A DNA stretch of 64,000 nucleotides from Paramecium octaurelia (taxonomy: Eukaryota; Ciliophora; Oligohymenophorea; Peniculida; Parameciidae): NCBI GenBank assembly GCA_905182995.1, contig CAJJDP010000010.1, positions 1 through 64,000 on the forward strand, written 5' to 3'. Below are positions 23,747-36,064 of this stretch, piece after piece; position 1 is the first letter of the stretch, and the number at the start of each line of letters is the position of its first letter. The notes below the pieces were generated by a model. That model saw only the letters and a list, made by a program, of their open reading frames with translations, made no database searches and was not told the DNA's origin. The position numbers were made by a program, and so were the translations under genes.

Positions 23747-26700
23747 TCATTCCTGTTCTATTGTCTTTTATTATCTTTTGGCTGCCAATTCTGCTTTTTT
23801 AGATTACAACCTTCTTAATTCTTCCATTACATCTTTTTTATTTTACCCTGTATTTGTTTCTTAATTTTATTATTATTATTGTTATTTAACTTATTATTAA
23901 TTTTTTAGGTTTTCATTTTATTATTACAAAGCATCAAGATTACATGATTATGACATCTTTTTTCTCTAATCTCTTTGTAATTTCTATTCTTAAGATTTTA
24001 TTCTTGCTATTTGAGTTAGTGCCTACAATTATTTTTCAATAATACATTCTAATAATCCTTCCAGATTTTATCAATCTTAATAAAAAACTCATCTGATTGT
24101 AATTTAGGATCTTCACAGTAGTATTGTAATAACCCTTTATATTTGCTATCTAATATTGCATTTTTTTCTTCCAATTTCTTAATTCTTTCCTGTAATTATT
24201 CTTGTAGAACTTTAAATCTATTTATATTCATATATCATACTTTGCTCCTGCTTAATCACTTGAGTCTTCTCCATGACTCTTTTTAGCTCTCTCTACAACT
24301 CTCTCCATTCTTTTTAATTCATTTATATCTTATGAAAGTGAAGATATTGATGTTTTGCAGAGAAAATCATAATCAATTTTAGCAAGAAAGTCTTAATCGT
24401 ATAAAGAGTAACCTAAATCAGTTTCAATTTGTAGGATTATAACAATCAATAAATTAGTTTTATTATCGTTAGATTTTACATCATCTAATTAACTCATTAT
24501 ATCAAGTTTAAATGCATATGCTCCTCCTCTTGTTGATTGTCCATTTAAATAATTCCCATATCCTAAAGAGTATTCCAACATTATTTGTAATTTTTTATCT
24601 TCTTGTTATAGTTTGATTCCATTTTCTATCTTATTTTATTTTGCTTCAACGCTTTCATAAAGTCCGGTCCATTCATAACTTATTACTATAGCTTCTGCTC
24701 TTAATTTGATCTATGGCACCGTGCTCAAATCCATAAAATATAAGTCTGGTGTCGCAATTGATGAAAGGTCTGGAGGGTTAAAGTGTAAAAACACTTCTTA
24801 TTCCTCTTTTTCTGGAACCGCATTTATAATCATCGCTATTTTTTCCTCTGTTAATATGCTCGTATCAATTTTTAAAAAAGCTTCCCTTAATGTCAAAGAA
24901 CTTATCTTTAATCTCGAAATAACTAATTCAACATTCTTGCAGCGTTCTGCCTGTAATTGAGAAACCTTTTATTTTATCTATTACTTTTAAGAAGGTAGTG
25001 CATTACCAGTTGCTTTAACTAATTCAACTTTGCAAAATTACTCCTCCAATATAGAAGTATTTATTTTTATTTTTGAGTCGTCAATCTTCTCCCAAATTGT
25101 AGTTTTTAGCTTATCTTCTTTTATTACAACCCAAGGGACTTATTTCATAGGTTTCTAGGGATTTTATTTCTTCTTAACAATTTATTAAGGTATTCCAGGT
25201 CCTTTAGCGTTAGCACTACCAAACGTAGGTGGAGGAGGAGGAGGAATTCCTTTTTATCCTGGAGGAGGTGGTGGTGGTGGAGGACCTTGAAATCCTGCTT
25301 TTTATCCAGGCATTGGAGGAGGTGGTGGAGGAGGAGGAGGCCCTGCTTTTTAACCTGGTAAAGGTGGTGGTGGAGGAGGAGGAGGAGGTCCTGATTTTTA
25401 ACCAGGCAAAGGAGGTGGTGGAGGAGGAGGTGGAGGTCCTGATTTTTAACCAGGCAAAGGAGGTGGAGGAGGAGGCCCTGCTTATTGAACTGGCAATGGT
25501 GGAGGCGGAGGAGGAGCTTATTTATGTTAACCTGGCAAAGGTGGAGGAGGAGGAGGAGGTGGTGGTGGAGGATGCGATTTTACTGTATTAGATTAACTAT
25601 TTTATGTCTGTATAGCTTATGTTTAGGTTTACAGTTTGTGCTCGATTTTCTTGATGTATGTGTCAGCATCGATTAATTTTTCCTTCAACTAACTTAACTC
25701 TTATTAAATCTTAGCTTTCTCATTAATGTGAGATCTTATTTAATTTTCAAGTTGGGTACATTTTTCTTCAGATGCCAATAAATCTAATTTGAGAGGATCA
25801 TTTTTTCGAAGTTCAATCATTTTATCCACAGCCACAGACATCATTTATGAGATGACATTAACTCCAATTTTGGCAGCAGATTGTAAATAATCTTAGAAAG
25901 AATCTAAAACTTAGGGATATAGAGTAGCCTCTCTGATTTGTGTAAGAAGTTTTTGATAATCTAAATCAGGAATTCTTAGTTTAATTGACCTTTCTTCATC
26001 AAGGAATGTTGTAATAGACCCTGCTCTTTTTGTTCTTGACTTTTTATCAACAATTAATTTTTTGGGTTTCATAACTTTTGCGTATACCTTTTCAGTCAAT
26101 TCTAAGAAAGCATCAATTTATGCAAGAGCTTCTGAAATAGCATTTTCAAATTTTTTTGAAGCCTCTAGATCTTACAGATCTATAAATAAATCCGTGCAGA
26201 GTGCTGCACAAATACTTAATTCTACTGGTTTACCATCAGGAGGGAGTAACTTTCTTTTTCGAGTAGAAGGATTGATTTTGTAATGTTAATATTGTTCTAG
26301 GAGCATTTCATCCATATATTAATAAGTGCAATGTTCGATTTTATAATAGCCACTTTGGATTTTGACTTTGACATCCTCGATTAAAAATCTCAGTCCAAAA
26401 TTAATAAGCAGTGCTTTTAATTTATTACTATATTCGACATCTTCGTGTGCTTCCATAAAATAATTTATAAATCTCACCATATTCATAATGGAGAAAAGGC
26501 TTTTATTTTATTGCAAGATCTAAATAAATGGTTCAAAGGGATAATTCCACATTCCGTTCCTTTTCATTTCCATCCATGATATTGAAATCTAATTCATTTT
26601 TTCATCAGTCTGATTTTTACAAATGACTATGTAGATTTCCAATAGTAAACTAAAATTAACAGAGTGCAAAGGATTCAGAATTTCTGCAAGTTCATTTAGA

Positions 26701-27268
26701 ATTGGTTAATTTAAATCTAGATTACAATTTTAGTGAATGCAATGTAATATAATGTTTAATATTAAACACTTTAGATAATATTTGAATATATTACTTCTTT
26801 GTCGTGATATCCTTCGCATTCAAGCTTTAATAGATTTCGTAATTGCTCTATCAATTATTTATCTTCAATGAATTTTTCTAAATCTTCTTTGTTAAGAGTT
26901 CGCAAGTATATTAATAATTCTTAAAGTCCTTCTTCAGAACCAGTAATGCATGGGGCTGTTTCTATCGATTTGTTCATCATGAATGATTGAATTAATTGCG
27001 CTTTGAAATCTAAGAAGTCAGTTATATAAAGTACTTGTAGGAAGATGTTGGAGCTTATTTATTTTATCAATTTTCAAGTTGATAGACGAAAGGACCAAAT
27101 CCCAATCATCTTGGTTGATATCATTAGCTTAAAATTAAGGATCAAAGACAAGGGTAATAGGCTTAATTAGATATTAAATGGGAATACTTTGGCTTGATTT
27201 CTAATTTAATAGGTTAATTTCAATTTATCAGGAGAAGGTGGTAAATATTTTGGGTTTATTTAACCCAT
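23747..27268 (-). CDS. formin (FH3-like, FH1, FH2, DAD-like tail)
   Basis: Six exons, with introns at 27162-27187, 27010-27034, 26769-26794, 24218-24240 and 24023-24045; 1132 aa. Formins nucleate and elongate unbranched actin filaments. The N-terminal half is helical (LQELLIYLRTLNKEDLEKFI, FINYFMEAHEDVEY, MDEMLLEQYQHYKI), as in GBD/FH3 regions. A coiled coil (EEKCTQLENQIRSHINEKAK) precedes FH1 at about 25200-25575. FH1 is a run of six or seven proline tracts separated by LPGQ-type linkers. FH2 follows, with TIWEKIDDSKIKINTS, the conserved LGYGNYLNGQSTRGGAYAFK and LDDVKSNDNKTNLLIVI. The C-terminus ends in VMEELRRLQSKKAELAAKR, which resembles a DAD autoinhibitory motif, so it may be a diaphanous-type formin released by a Rho GTPase (inference). 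Two introns end in AAG instead of TAG. The carbonic-anhydrase-like gene ends 33 bp upstream. Confidence 0.93.
25225..25575 (-). repeat. low-complexity FH1 polyproline repeats
   Basis: On the forward strand this is a series of GGA/GGT runs alternating with a short conserved spacer (for example ccaggcaaaggaggtgg). Read on the reverse strand each unit gives a proline tract followed by LPGQKSG or a similar linker. It is the profilin-binding FH1 region of the formin gene. Copy number of such repeats often varies between strains. Confidence 0.85.
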
Positions 27269-27301
27269 GAGTTAATTCTAATTAATAATATTGAATAATG
27301 A

Positions 27302-28325
27302 TCATAACAATTTGAATATGAAATAATTAATAAAAATGTATAGGATGAAGAAGGAGAAAAAGTAGACGAACTACTCTTCACAAGCTACTCCTCCTTTTTT
27401 AATTGTTCTGTCGTTTGTTGATTATATGGCCCTGTTGTTACCATTCCCAGAAGCGAAAGTTGAGTTACTCAAGAAATATGTGTTAAAAGCATCTAATTAA
27501 GTCTAGGTGATTGGTAAAATGGAATCCAGAATATACCAGTTCACATTCTCATCACAATCTAATGTATTAGGAGATAATTAAACCTGGAATAGTTAAGGAC
27601 CCAACATAGGTGTAATAGGCTGGATTGGCATCTAACTATGACCCCAAGAGATCGTTGAAATTTATTGAAGCTATAGTGGAAGTAACGGACGCTGTTGTCG
27701 TTGTATTGGTTGTATTAGTTGTATTGGTTGTGGTAGTATTAGTTGCAGCAGATGCCACCAACGTAAAGTCGTATGTTGTGAAGAATGGTTGATCTGTGCT
27801 TGATACTTCGAATAATATTGAAACTATGGCTTTGGTTATGGTGGCACTGAACTCAGACTAAAATTCAATATATATTAATTACTTTTAATTCATGCACAAT
27901 TTGCATTTCTAGGTCATATCTGGTTCCCTCTATTGTATGTTCGGAAGGACCGTGAAACATAAATGATGTTGCAGTGTAGCCTAATGTATTTCATCAAAAT
28001 ACCATAAAGATTTCCATTGATGTCTGTTGCATATAAATTTGAGACTGCTGCTTTCGATTGAATTGTATATTGGACTCTCTCCATGACTATTTACATAGCA
28101 TCCTTCTTAAATTAAATGTCCAGAACCATAGAATTGTCACATGTTCCAGATGATACTTCTAAGTTAATGGGGCTCTGAGAAGTACTACCTAATATCATAA
28201 TAATTAATATTATCACTTGAGCAAACTCCTGTAGTCCAATCAGATCCTTAACTAGCATAACTTATTGTTGTTGTGGTTGTTTGACTTTAAACAATATATA
28301 AAAGTGGAATTATCAAAACAATCAT
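27302..28325 (-). CDS. alpha-carbonic-anhydrase-like secreted/membrane protein
   Basis: Five exons, introns at 28189-28216 (starts GTG), 27981-28002, 27858-27882 and 27559-27583 (starts GTT); 307 aa. A signal peptide (MIVLIIPLLYIVQS) is followed by QGSDWTTG and TSQSPINLEVSSG, the alpha-CA QSPI motif, then FMFHGPSEHTIEGTRYDLEM and QIVHELK, then YVGSLTIPDCDENVNW and NNR-IQ. This matches the family core HFHWG..SEHT..AELHLVHW. In the zinc site the first His (position 94 in human CA II numbering) is Met, while the second (FMFH) and third (IVH) remain and the SEH Glu is kept. Catalysis may thus be lost or changed. A Thr/Asn-rich linker (TNTTTTNTTNTT) is inserted before the last motif. The C-terminus is a hydrophobic segment (FVYFFSFFILYIFINYFIF), suggesting membrane anchoring outside the cell or in a vacuole. 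Confidence 0.85.
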
Positions 28326-28477
28326 TCAAATTTCAATTATTTAATTAATTATATACTTCATTTTGATTTTTCCCTTTTGTTATCATCTTCATCAAATAGT
28401 GAATTATCCTATATTCTTTAATTCCAATATACTGAAATTTATAAAAACAATAATCATTTTATTTTTGACTTACGAAT

Positions 28478-29062
28478 ATGTCTCAATAACTCTATTTCTC
28501 CTTTAAGCTAAGTTTAATTATTCAGATTGAATTTATCTTATATTTATACAATTCTTAAGATGATAATTTTAAACAAAAAGATTTTTAAATTTTGTTATCA
28601 CAATATAACATGAAGATCAATCTCAAATAAGCTTCGTTTATTTAGAAGAGCATTTACTCATATTCTAAATTCATGAATCATTTAAAAATCTCCTTGTTGT
28701 TAAGAACATCATTACAATCTTTAGTAACTTACAAAAACAAAAGAAAAACCTTTAATTCATATGAATTATATTTAATAATTTAGTTGAGTAGCACACAGAA
28801 TGACATTAATAATTTTTAATATCCCATTGTATCTTTTCAATAATAAAAAGAGATAATTGATATAATACTCTTTTTTTGGTAATATTTCGAAGAGTTACTT
28901 TTCAAGAATCGCTCGGACTCAAAATTCACATCGAGCTATGAAAATCAAAAATTAAATAATCATAATATATATAAATTCTTCACTTAATGTAAAAAATAAA
29001 AATAAATTATTCATTATTTAATCAGTGATTTTCCGAGTAAAGGTTGGATCTCGACTTTTTGA
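28478..29062 (+). CDS. hypothetical protein, 194 aa
   Basis: One exon from ATG at 28478 to TGA at 29060-29062. The protein begins MSQQLYFSFKLSLIIQIEFI and continues through SKFMNHLKISLLLRTSLQ, EIIDIILFFWQYFEELLF and HYLISDFPSKGW. It is Lys/Gln/Asn-rich with a few hydrophobic helices. I do not recognise it. It sits between the 5' end of the carbonic-anhydrase-like gene and the 3' end of the EF-hand gene with ordinary spacing (152 and 137 bp), and several Gln codons are TAA/TAG. Lack of any family match keeps this tentative. Confidence 0.45.
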
Positions 29063-29199
29063 TGGTTCTAAATAAGAATACATAAGATTCAAATACTTTC
29101 ATTCCATAATTAGTTCCAACTCTCAATTAAGGTGCTGTAGATAATTAACTTCTTAGTAAATTTGGTTTTGCAGTTTAAGGAACACTAAATTAAAATTTC

Positions 29200-30785
29200 T
29201 CATGATTCTGAATATTCATAAATCTTCCTTAAGATCTTGATTTTTGGCTGATAGCGGTTTTGGTAAACTAATTATTCACTTATATTGTATACATCACTTT
29301 GAGTTTTAAATAAAGACTTAAATGTATTGGAATTAAATGAATTTTATTATGTTCTTTAAAATTTTCTTAATTCTTGTAAAACTGATATTGGCAAATGATC
29401 TCCAGGTAAAATTGGATTGGTAATAGTCTTTGATTTCTCTTCAAGGATTGGCAATTAATGTTCTTGAACTGAGGATCCGTTAAATTTAAAATATGGTTCA
29501 GAATTACTATATGACATCTAGTGTGCTGCCAAAGCATTTTTAAAGTCTTCTTCGAAATTCCTGATTTTCAGTGTTAGGGGAGGTTTATTTTTTGTGCTTT
29601 ACTATAATAATAATAAGTGGTATTTACGATTTATAATTCATCTACATTGATATTATATTAGGTTTTAGCTAAATGTATATATTTAGATACATCTTGCTTC
29701 AATTTAATGATAGAGTTATTAGTTTTTTCCTTCAACTTAAATAAGCTTTAAGTCTCAGGGACTTGATGTGATCTTACGATAGCATCAATTTCTCTTAATT
29801 TTTTAGGAACCTTCAATTGTTATTCCTTCTGTATCACATTAGGTTATTTTTAAGATTTGGGGCTTTTGGAAGCGCTCTGAGAATTATAAACTAATTGTAA
29901 GGGTAGGATTTTACAGGAATTTTTGTAGAGGTTGAATCTTTATTCATTTCTCTTAACGAATTCTTGTTCTTGATCTAGATTTTGGCTTTCTCCAACTTCT
30001 TCATGAATGATGTCAACTTCAGGGGTTGATTGATTTCGCTTTTAGACGCTTATGGTTTAATTGAGATTGATCATTTCCATGTATTTCTTGAACTTCTCCA
30101 ATTAGGAAATGGATGTATCCTATAAATAGAAAGATAGTTTAAAACATCAATGGCTTTTTTTAATTCATCTCGACTTGCCAGATAACTGAGATAAGAGATC
30201 ATGTTGTTGAAAGTGAAGGGCATGTATTTTCCAGCAGGAGATGAACTGTCTAATTTTTATTCTTTCTCCATATTCTCTCTTAGTTCTTTCATGATTTCAT
30301 AGAAGACTACAAGGATATGGGAAAGTGCATACCTTATGCGGCTTGTTCGTTGAAAGCTGAATTTTTGAATTCACTCCAATTTAAAGCATCTTTGATTACA
30401 TTTATCAATTACTATCTCTGTCTTTGTCAACAATTTTGAAAAACTTTTGCAATTGTTCTTCAGTGATTTTGAAACCATTTTTTTAAAACATCTCATATAA
30501 CTCGCTCATGTCCAAATTGTCTAAATTAAATTCAACTCTTGTACTTGATTTGTTTTAGTCGAAATTTTAGAAGATCTTTTTAACTTCCAACTATTGTTTG
30601 ATTTCTTCTGGGAAATACAAATATTTCTTTTTGACTTTGTCATTATATCTGCAGATTACAATTAATAATTCACCTTTTCTTAAACCAATCATGAACATCT
30701 CGAGATTACAAGATGGATCTCTTAATGCCTGATAGTTTCTCTATTGTGAGTCCATCGAATTCATCTTCTAAATTGTCATTGGCAT
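29200..30785 (-). CDS. EF-hand domain protein, 494 aa
   Basis: Five exons, introns at 30390-30412 (ends AAG), 30307-30332, 30120-30145 and 29602-29627. Near the N-terminus (about residues 70-145) lies an EF-hand pair. The first loop is degenerate (DQNKSSTRVEFNL). The second, DKDRDNALNWSE, has Asp at 1, 3 and 5 and Glu at 12 and should bind calcium. The helix ELYEMFQKNGFKITEEQLQK between them is typical of the calmodulin fold. The remaining 350 residues are Lys/Gln/Ser-rich with short helices and no domain I can name. It is probably a calcium-responsive adaptor or scaffold. Start chosen at the first ATG after an in-frame TGA; a second ATG lies two codons further. Confidence 0.75.
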
Positions 30786-30990
30786 TTATCATGTTAGATA
30801 AAAATAATAATTTATTTTGTTTATTTTATATATATAACAATTACCTAATTTAATGTCTCATTTTACTATGAAATGCAATCGAAATTGTTGAAGTGAGTCA
30901 GATAATCAATAAATTTAATATAAATTTGACATGATTTAAGAATAAAAATTAAGTGAATGTTGAGATTAGTATTATTTACAATTTAAATTT

Positions 30991-33905
30991 ATGAATTTCA
31001 ATACTCTTTTATTGGAAAAAGATAATGATCTTCGTAGTTTAGCATTGAGAGAAATGTTAAACTAGGTGGATCAAAACTGGTCAGAAATATCTGAATTACT
31101 TAGTTAGATGTAAATCCAATATTTAAATTTCTAATAGAGAAACATTAAGTGAAGATCCCAAATTTCCAGAAAGACAACTAGCCTCTTATTTATGCGCCAA
31201 GATTCAATACCATCTGGATAACTTCGACGAATCTCTCAATTATGCTTTGTAGAGTGGACAATATTGGTAATCAGATTTGAATGATAAGTTTAATCAATGT
31301 TTAATAAAACATTGTATTGAGTAATATCGTTAATCAGGAAAGGCATCTGAAGAAAGAATAAGACTAATTAAACACATTTTGTAATTGTCTTGTGGATAAA
31401 ATAATCACATATCCGCCATAGGAGTAGCAGTTGAATGCAAGAGGATTGATTGGGTATCTGAAATTCTGGATAAATGGGATTACCCAGGTAAAATGATATC
31501 CGTTCTTCATCTCTTCAATACTTAGAGAGGTGAATTCAAAGAATAATTGTTAAGACTTTCAGTCGATCTAATATATAAGGAGGCAAAACAAGGTCAAATT
31601 CCAAATGAAGAATGGGGTCAATTCGTCACTGTCTTAATTCAATTGGGAGAGGCCATCAAAGTGGCTGAAATCCTTTGGACCTTAGTAACAAATGAAAACC
31701 ATTACAAATTACAGACTGGTACTCCATTGCTCTTGGCTGAACAACTATGCATAGATTTGGCATAAAATTAAAAACCCCAATTTATCCAAAAGATTATTGC
31801 CGCATTGCCTATAGATCAATAATTCCAAGAAGTCAGAGATAAATTAATTAAATTGTTATCAGGAGAATAACAAAGAAAAGCTTATTTGTATTTTTTGAAG
31901 AATCACAGACAAGTCGATGTTGAAATCTTAAATAAAATCAAAGGTGCAAATGATCCAAAATAATCCAGTGTCTTACACGGTGCATGCATGTTTGGCCATG
32001 CATTAGCCACAGCAGGCACATAAGATACAACTTTCTTATAGGCTAATTAACAATGGGCAACCAAATGTAATTATTGGTAGAGATTCACTGCTACATCTAC
32101 TTTGGGAATGATTCACAAATACAATATAGAAGAATCCTAATAAATTATGGCAACTCATTTGGCTTAGACCAATCCATTTGAAATTGGTGGAGCTCTATAT
32201 GGATTAGGACTTATTCATTTTGGAACTTAAGACCAGTAACTATTACTCAAATTTTCAGATCACATGAAATCCCAAAAAGAATAAATAATCCATGGAGCTT
32301 GCTTAGGTTCAGGATTGGTGGCATTTGCTTCTGAAGATGAAAAATTAAATTAAGATTACCATAATCTGGTTTCCAAAAATGAATCAGTCTATGGAGAAGG
32401 TGCCAGCATTGGTTATGGTCTATTGAATGCTGGATCTGGATCAATTGAATAATGTAAACGCCTCTTGGTATTGGCTAGTCAATCAGATAAAGACAAGATA
32501 GTTAGAACCTTGTCATTATCAATCGCTTGTATACTCTTCCATTAAGAGGATAAGGCTGATGTGATTATCGATCAAATGTTATAATCAAATGATCCATTAA
32601 TTAGATATGGTGGTTGTTTCACCTTAGCTTTTGCATATGTTGGCACAGGAAGCAATAAGATTATTTAAAAATTATTGTCAATCTCAGTAAACGATGTTTC
32701 TGAAGATGTCAGAAGGGCTGCTGTAATCTCCTTTGGTTTCTTGATGTTTAAGAATTACGAAGCATTGCCAAAAATTATGAGATTATTGACATTGTCTTAT
32801 AATCCTCATATCAGATACGGAACTGCAATTGCTTTAGGTATAGCCTGTGCTGGAACTCTGTATGCAGATGCCATTTCTGCAATTGAACCAATGTTAACAG
32901 ATACCGTTGACTTTGTTAGACAAGGTGCATTGATAGCTTTGGGAATGATTCTATCTTAAGGAAACAAAGATTAGGAACCTAAATTTGAGCCAGTTATGAA
33001 GTCAATAAATGAAATTGCTGCAAAAAAACATGAAACTGTTCTAACAAAGTTGGGATTAGCCATCTTCTAAGGATTACTAGATTGTGGAGGTAGAAATTTG
33101 ACAGTCTCATTGTAAAGCAGATAAGGAGTGCCAAAATTAAATGCATGTGTTGGTATGTTATGGTTCTTAAACTATTGGTACTGGTACCCTTGTTTAAGTA
33201 TGATATCTATAGCTCTATAACCAGTTGCATTTATTGGTTTAAACGAAAAGTATATTAAATACATTATAATATTTTAGCCTTGATATTCCAAGAGACTTTC
33301 AATTATAATGTAATACCAAATAATCAGTTTTCGATTATCCTCCTCCATAGAAAAAATCAGAAAAACCAATTGCTGAAAAGAAGACTGTGCAATTAAGTAC
33401 AACTCAGAAAGTGAGAGCCAGAACTAATAAGAAAGATTTAGAAAAGAGGCAAATTGATTCAGCATCTTAAGGCGTCATTTCAAGAGAATAATCAAAAATG
33501 AGTTTAGAGTAGTAACCAAGCGAAATCATCAGATAGCCAAGTCTTATTGAGGAATAGGATAAGAAATAGGCTGCACCAAAAGATGAGCCAAATCAATATA
33601 TTATATCAAATCCATGCAGAATTTTAGATAAATAAAAAAAACACATCTAATTGTTAGAAGGAAGTCGTTATTAGCCACTTCTCAAAGTATTAAATTGATA
33701 TTATCATAATTAGGATCGTAAGTAAGGTGTGGTTATGTTAATTGATAGTGAACCTACATAACCTGCTGATGTGATATCTCTCACAATCAAGCCAAAATAG
33801 CCTATAATTGAACAAGTTGTAAATTAATAACCTGCTCCACCTAATTAAGTGCCAGAAGAATTTGTGTTCGATGAAGCTCTTTAGAATGAAGAACAAAAGC
33901 CATGA
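30991..33905 (+). CDS. RPN2: 26S proteasome regulatory subunit RPN2 (PSMD1)
   Basis: Four exons: 30991-31109, 31138-33249, 33278-33686 and 33714-33905; introns of 28, 28 and 27 nt; 943 aa, the size of yeast and human RPN2. RPN2 is the large scaffold of the proteasome base and carries a toroid of PC repeats. The N-terminus (LEKDNDLRSLALREMLNQVD) and the repeats are clear: GACMFGHALATAGT, GGALYGLGLIHFGT, IIHGACLGSGLVAFAS, GEGASIGYGLLNAGS, IRYGGCFTLAFAYVGTGS, RRAAVISFGFLMF, IRYGTAIALGIACAGT and FVRQGALIALGMILSQ. A Lys/Glu/Gln-rich insert follows, then the C-terminal QYIISNPCRILDKQ, equivalent to the NPxRV motif of the family. The C-terminal tail is acidic and Pro/Gln-rich. Confidence 0.95.
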
Positions 33906-33942
33906 GAAGAACATAATATAAATATATAAATAAATAAATAAA

Positions 33943-35136
33943 ATGAAACATATTGATCAACTTAAAGAATATTATGGATAACAACAATTGATATTTGAGA
34001 AAGATCTAGATTAAATGAGAAATCATCTTTCAAGAGTCGACAATGCCAGATTAAAGGCAGAAAAGGAGCTATTGTATTTACAATCTAAAGCCAAAGAGCA
34101 AAAGGTTTGGGACATCGTGGATCAAACTCCCTTTTTGCCGGTAGTAGAAGGAGATAGAATATTTAAAACTACCAAGTTTGTTAACTCCAATTTAACAGAA
34201 GCTGAAAAAAGATAATTATTGTTACAAGAATATTATAGAAACGACAAAGCTCGAAATGCTATGAGATAATTATATAATACTAATAATCAATATGAGGAGG
34301 ATTAAGCAGTACCTGAATTATATACTGAAACTTAATTAATCTTGCCTAAAATTCATGCTTAAACTACTCAGGTTTTTGATGAGTCCCTACTTCGAGATTT
34401 ATAATCTATGAAAAATAGAGAAGATGAAATTACCAAAAGATTATAAGCTAACGAAATTACTTAAATTAAAAATCCCTCTGATTATTAAAGAATGCTTGAA
34501 AACCAAACTATATTACCTATCTTGTAGAGTATGAAGAATGAAGGCTAGAGATCAATTGTTACTCCAATGGAAAATCATTAGTAAGTAGAATCAGCTTAGA
34601 AAAAACTAAGATCAGAAGGTGATTCTGCCTAAATTACATTTGTTAATGAGTATGAACCCTAAAACCAACAAATGCAAAATACATAGTAGCAATTTGAACT
34701 TGATTTTACTGGAGAGCATTAAAGAACTGAAGAACTCTTATTAAATGAATCAGAAATACCAAAGGCATAGGATCAAATGTTTGAATATGAAGAATAATAA
34801 TCATTTTAAGAACCATAAGATCCCATTGATGAAAAAATCGATGAATTATTAACCAACATTCAATAAATTGTTACTCAATAATATTAACCTCATCAATCCA
34901 TATAAAAAACTAATAATGCTTTATAAACTACTTGGAAATTGGCAATTGAAAAAGATTAAATAGCACCCAAATCAAGGCCAAAGGATTTCAAACCTGTTAA
35001 TTTTCTAAAAAAACCTATTGTACAATAGGAACCAATACTTTACAAGCCCTTAGTACAAACTCAATAGATTCAAAAACCTTTACCAGATGACAATTTTGAG
35101 AGATTAGATAGACTAATTTAACACTTAGAAATATGA
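33943..35136 (+). CDS. Gln/Glu-rich coiled-coil protein, 397 aa
   Basis: Single exon, ATG 33943 to TGA 35134-35136, only 37 bp after the RPN2 stop. The N-terminus is a predicted coiled coil (MKHIDQLKEYYGQQQLIFEK and DNARLKAEKELLYLQSKAKE). It is followed by a more compact stretch (VWDIVDQTPFLPVVEGDRIF) and a long low-complexity Gln/Glu/Asn-rich region with several short acidic motifs (DPIDEKIDELL). No catalytic motif or known domain seen. Many Gln residues are TAA/TAG, so the gene is invisible to a standard-code ORF search. Confidence 0.7.
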
Positions 35137-35192
35137 ATTTATAAAATGATATAAGACTTCCTTCTTAAACAGAATGATTCATAAATTTATAA

Positions 35193-36012
35193 TCATTTAT
35201 TTGTTTTTGGTTTGAATAATAAGGATTACCCACTAGGTTTCTTAACTTGAGGTAATCTATCTATCAATTTTTAGATATCTTTGCAATTATTCAGCTCCTC
35301 CTCATTTTTTGGTTATTGTAACGTATTTTTAAATAATGATCTCTTCCTATTTAATAAGGGATCCTCTTAAGTCAATTCCTTTTTATCAATTATTCTGATA
35401 TTTGATTTTTACAGCTTCTCTTCTTAGAAATTCAGTTATTATTTAAGTTTGTCATATTCAATTGATAATTGCTTCTTTTCTTATTGTGCTCTATAAAAAT
35501 TGAGCTTGTGAAAATCACGTTATTATTTTAGTTTTTATAGCGTTGTTGATGCTTTTTCAGCCATCAAATTAGACCTTTCAAGTTCTCCCTTTAAAAATAA
35601 AAGTTCGTCCTTCAATTTCTCGAACTATACATAAATATCTGGAATTGAACAGATGCTATTTATGTGGAACATAGCTGACTTTGTTAATTCTGTCCATTCT
35701 TCCTTTTATTTTCAATAATTTTACTTAAAATATTTCGAGGCTTCGATGTAATTAATATTTAATAAAGAAATTGCAAATAAATTAATCTAAACTCTCTCCT
35801 TTTTTGATTTTACTTTGATCTTACAGAGGGATCTATTATTTAAATTCGATTTCTAAGATTAAATATTTTATACTTTGTATATCTGCGATAATTTTATCTA
35901 AATCATCTAAGTTGTCATCATTATTGATAATTTCATTCAATTCATCAAGTTATTCTAGTTTTATTGATTCCATTGAATTGCTATCTGAATCAGAAATCTC
36001 CTGTTGACTCAT
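35193..36012 (-). CDS. SPAG16/PF20-like N-terminal protein without WD40 domain
   Basis: Exons 36012-35725 and 35702-35193; intron of 22 nt ending AAG; 265 aa. An acidic N-terminus (DELNEIINNDDNLDDLDKII) leads into a LisH-like segment, SLDQFICNFFIKYQLHRSLE, then FQEEWTEL and SIPDIYVQFEKLKDELLFLK. A coiled coil QQRDFHKLNFYRAQQEKKQL follows. This matches the part of SPAG16/PF20 upstream of its WD40 repeats (family pattern ERDFHRMHHKRVVQEKNKL). PF20 is a central-pair protein of motile cilia. Here the protein stops after another 60 residues, at a TGA 56 bp from the end of the neighbouring forward gene, so the seven-bladed WD40 propeller is missing and there is no room for it. Either a separate gene carries it or this is a shortened paralogue. 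Confidence 0.75.
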
Positions 36013-36064
36013 ATTTTAATTTTATATATTGAATTAATATTAAAATATAATGGAATATTTCTAT

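Noticed and set aside
25229..25591. Forward ORF encoding a Glu/Val-rich repeat protein
   Set aside because: It is the antisense shadow of the proline-rich FH1 region of the reverse-strand formin.
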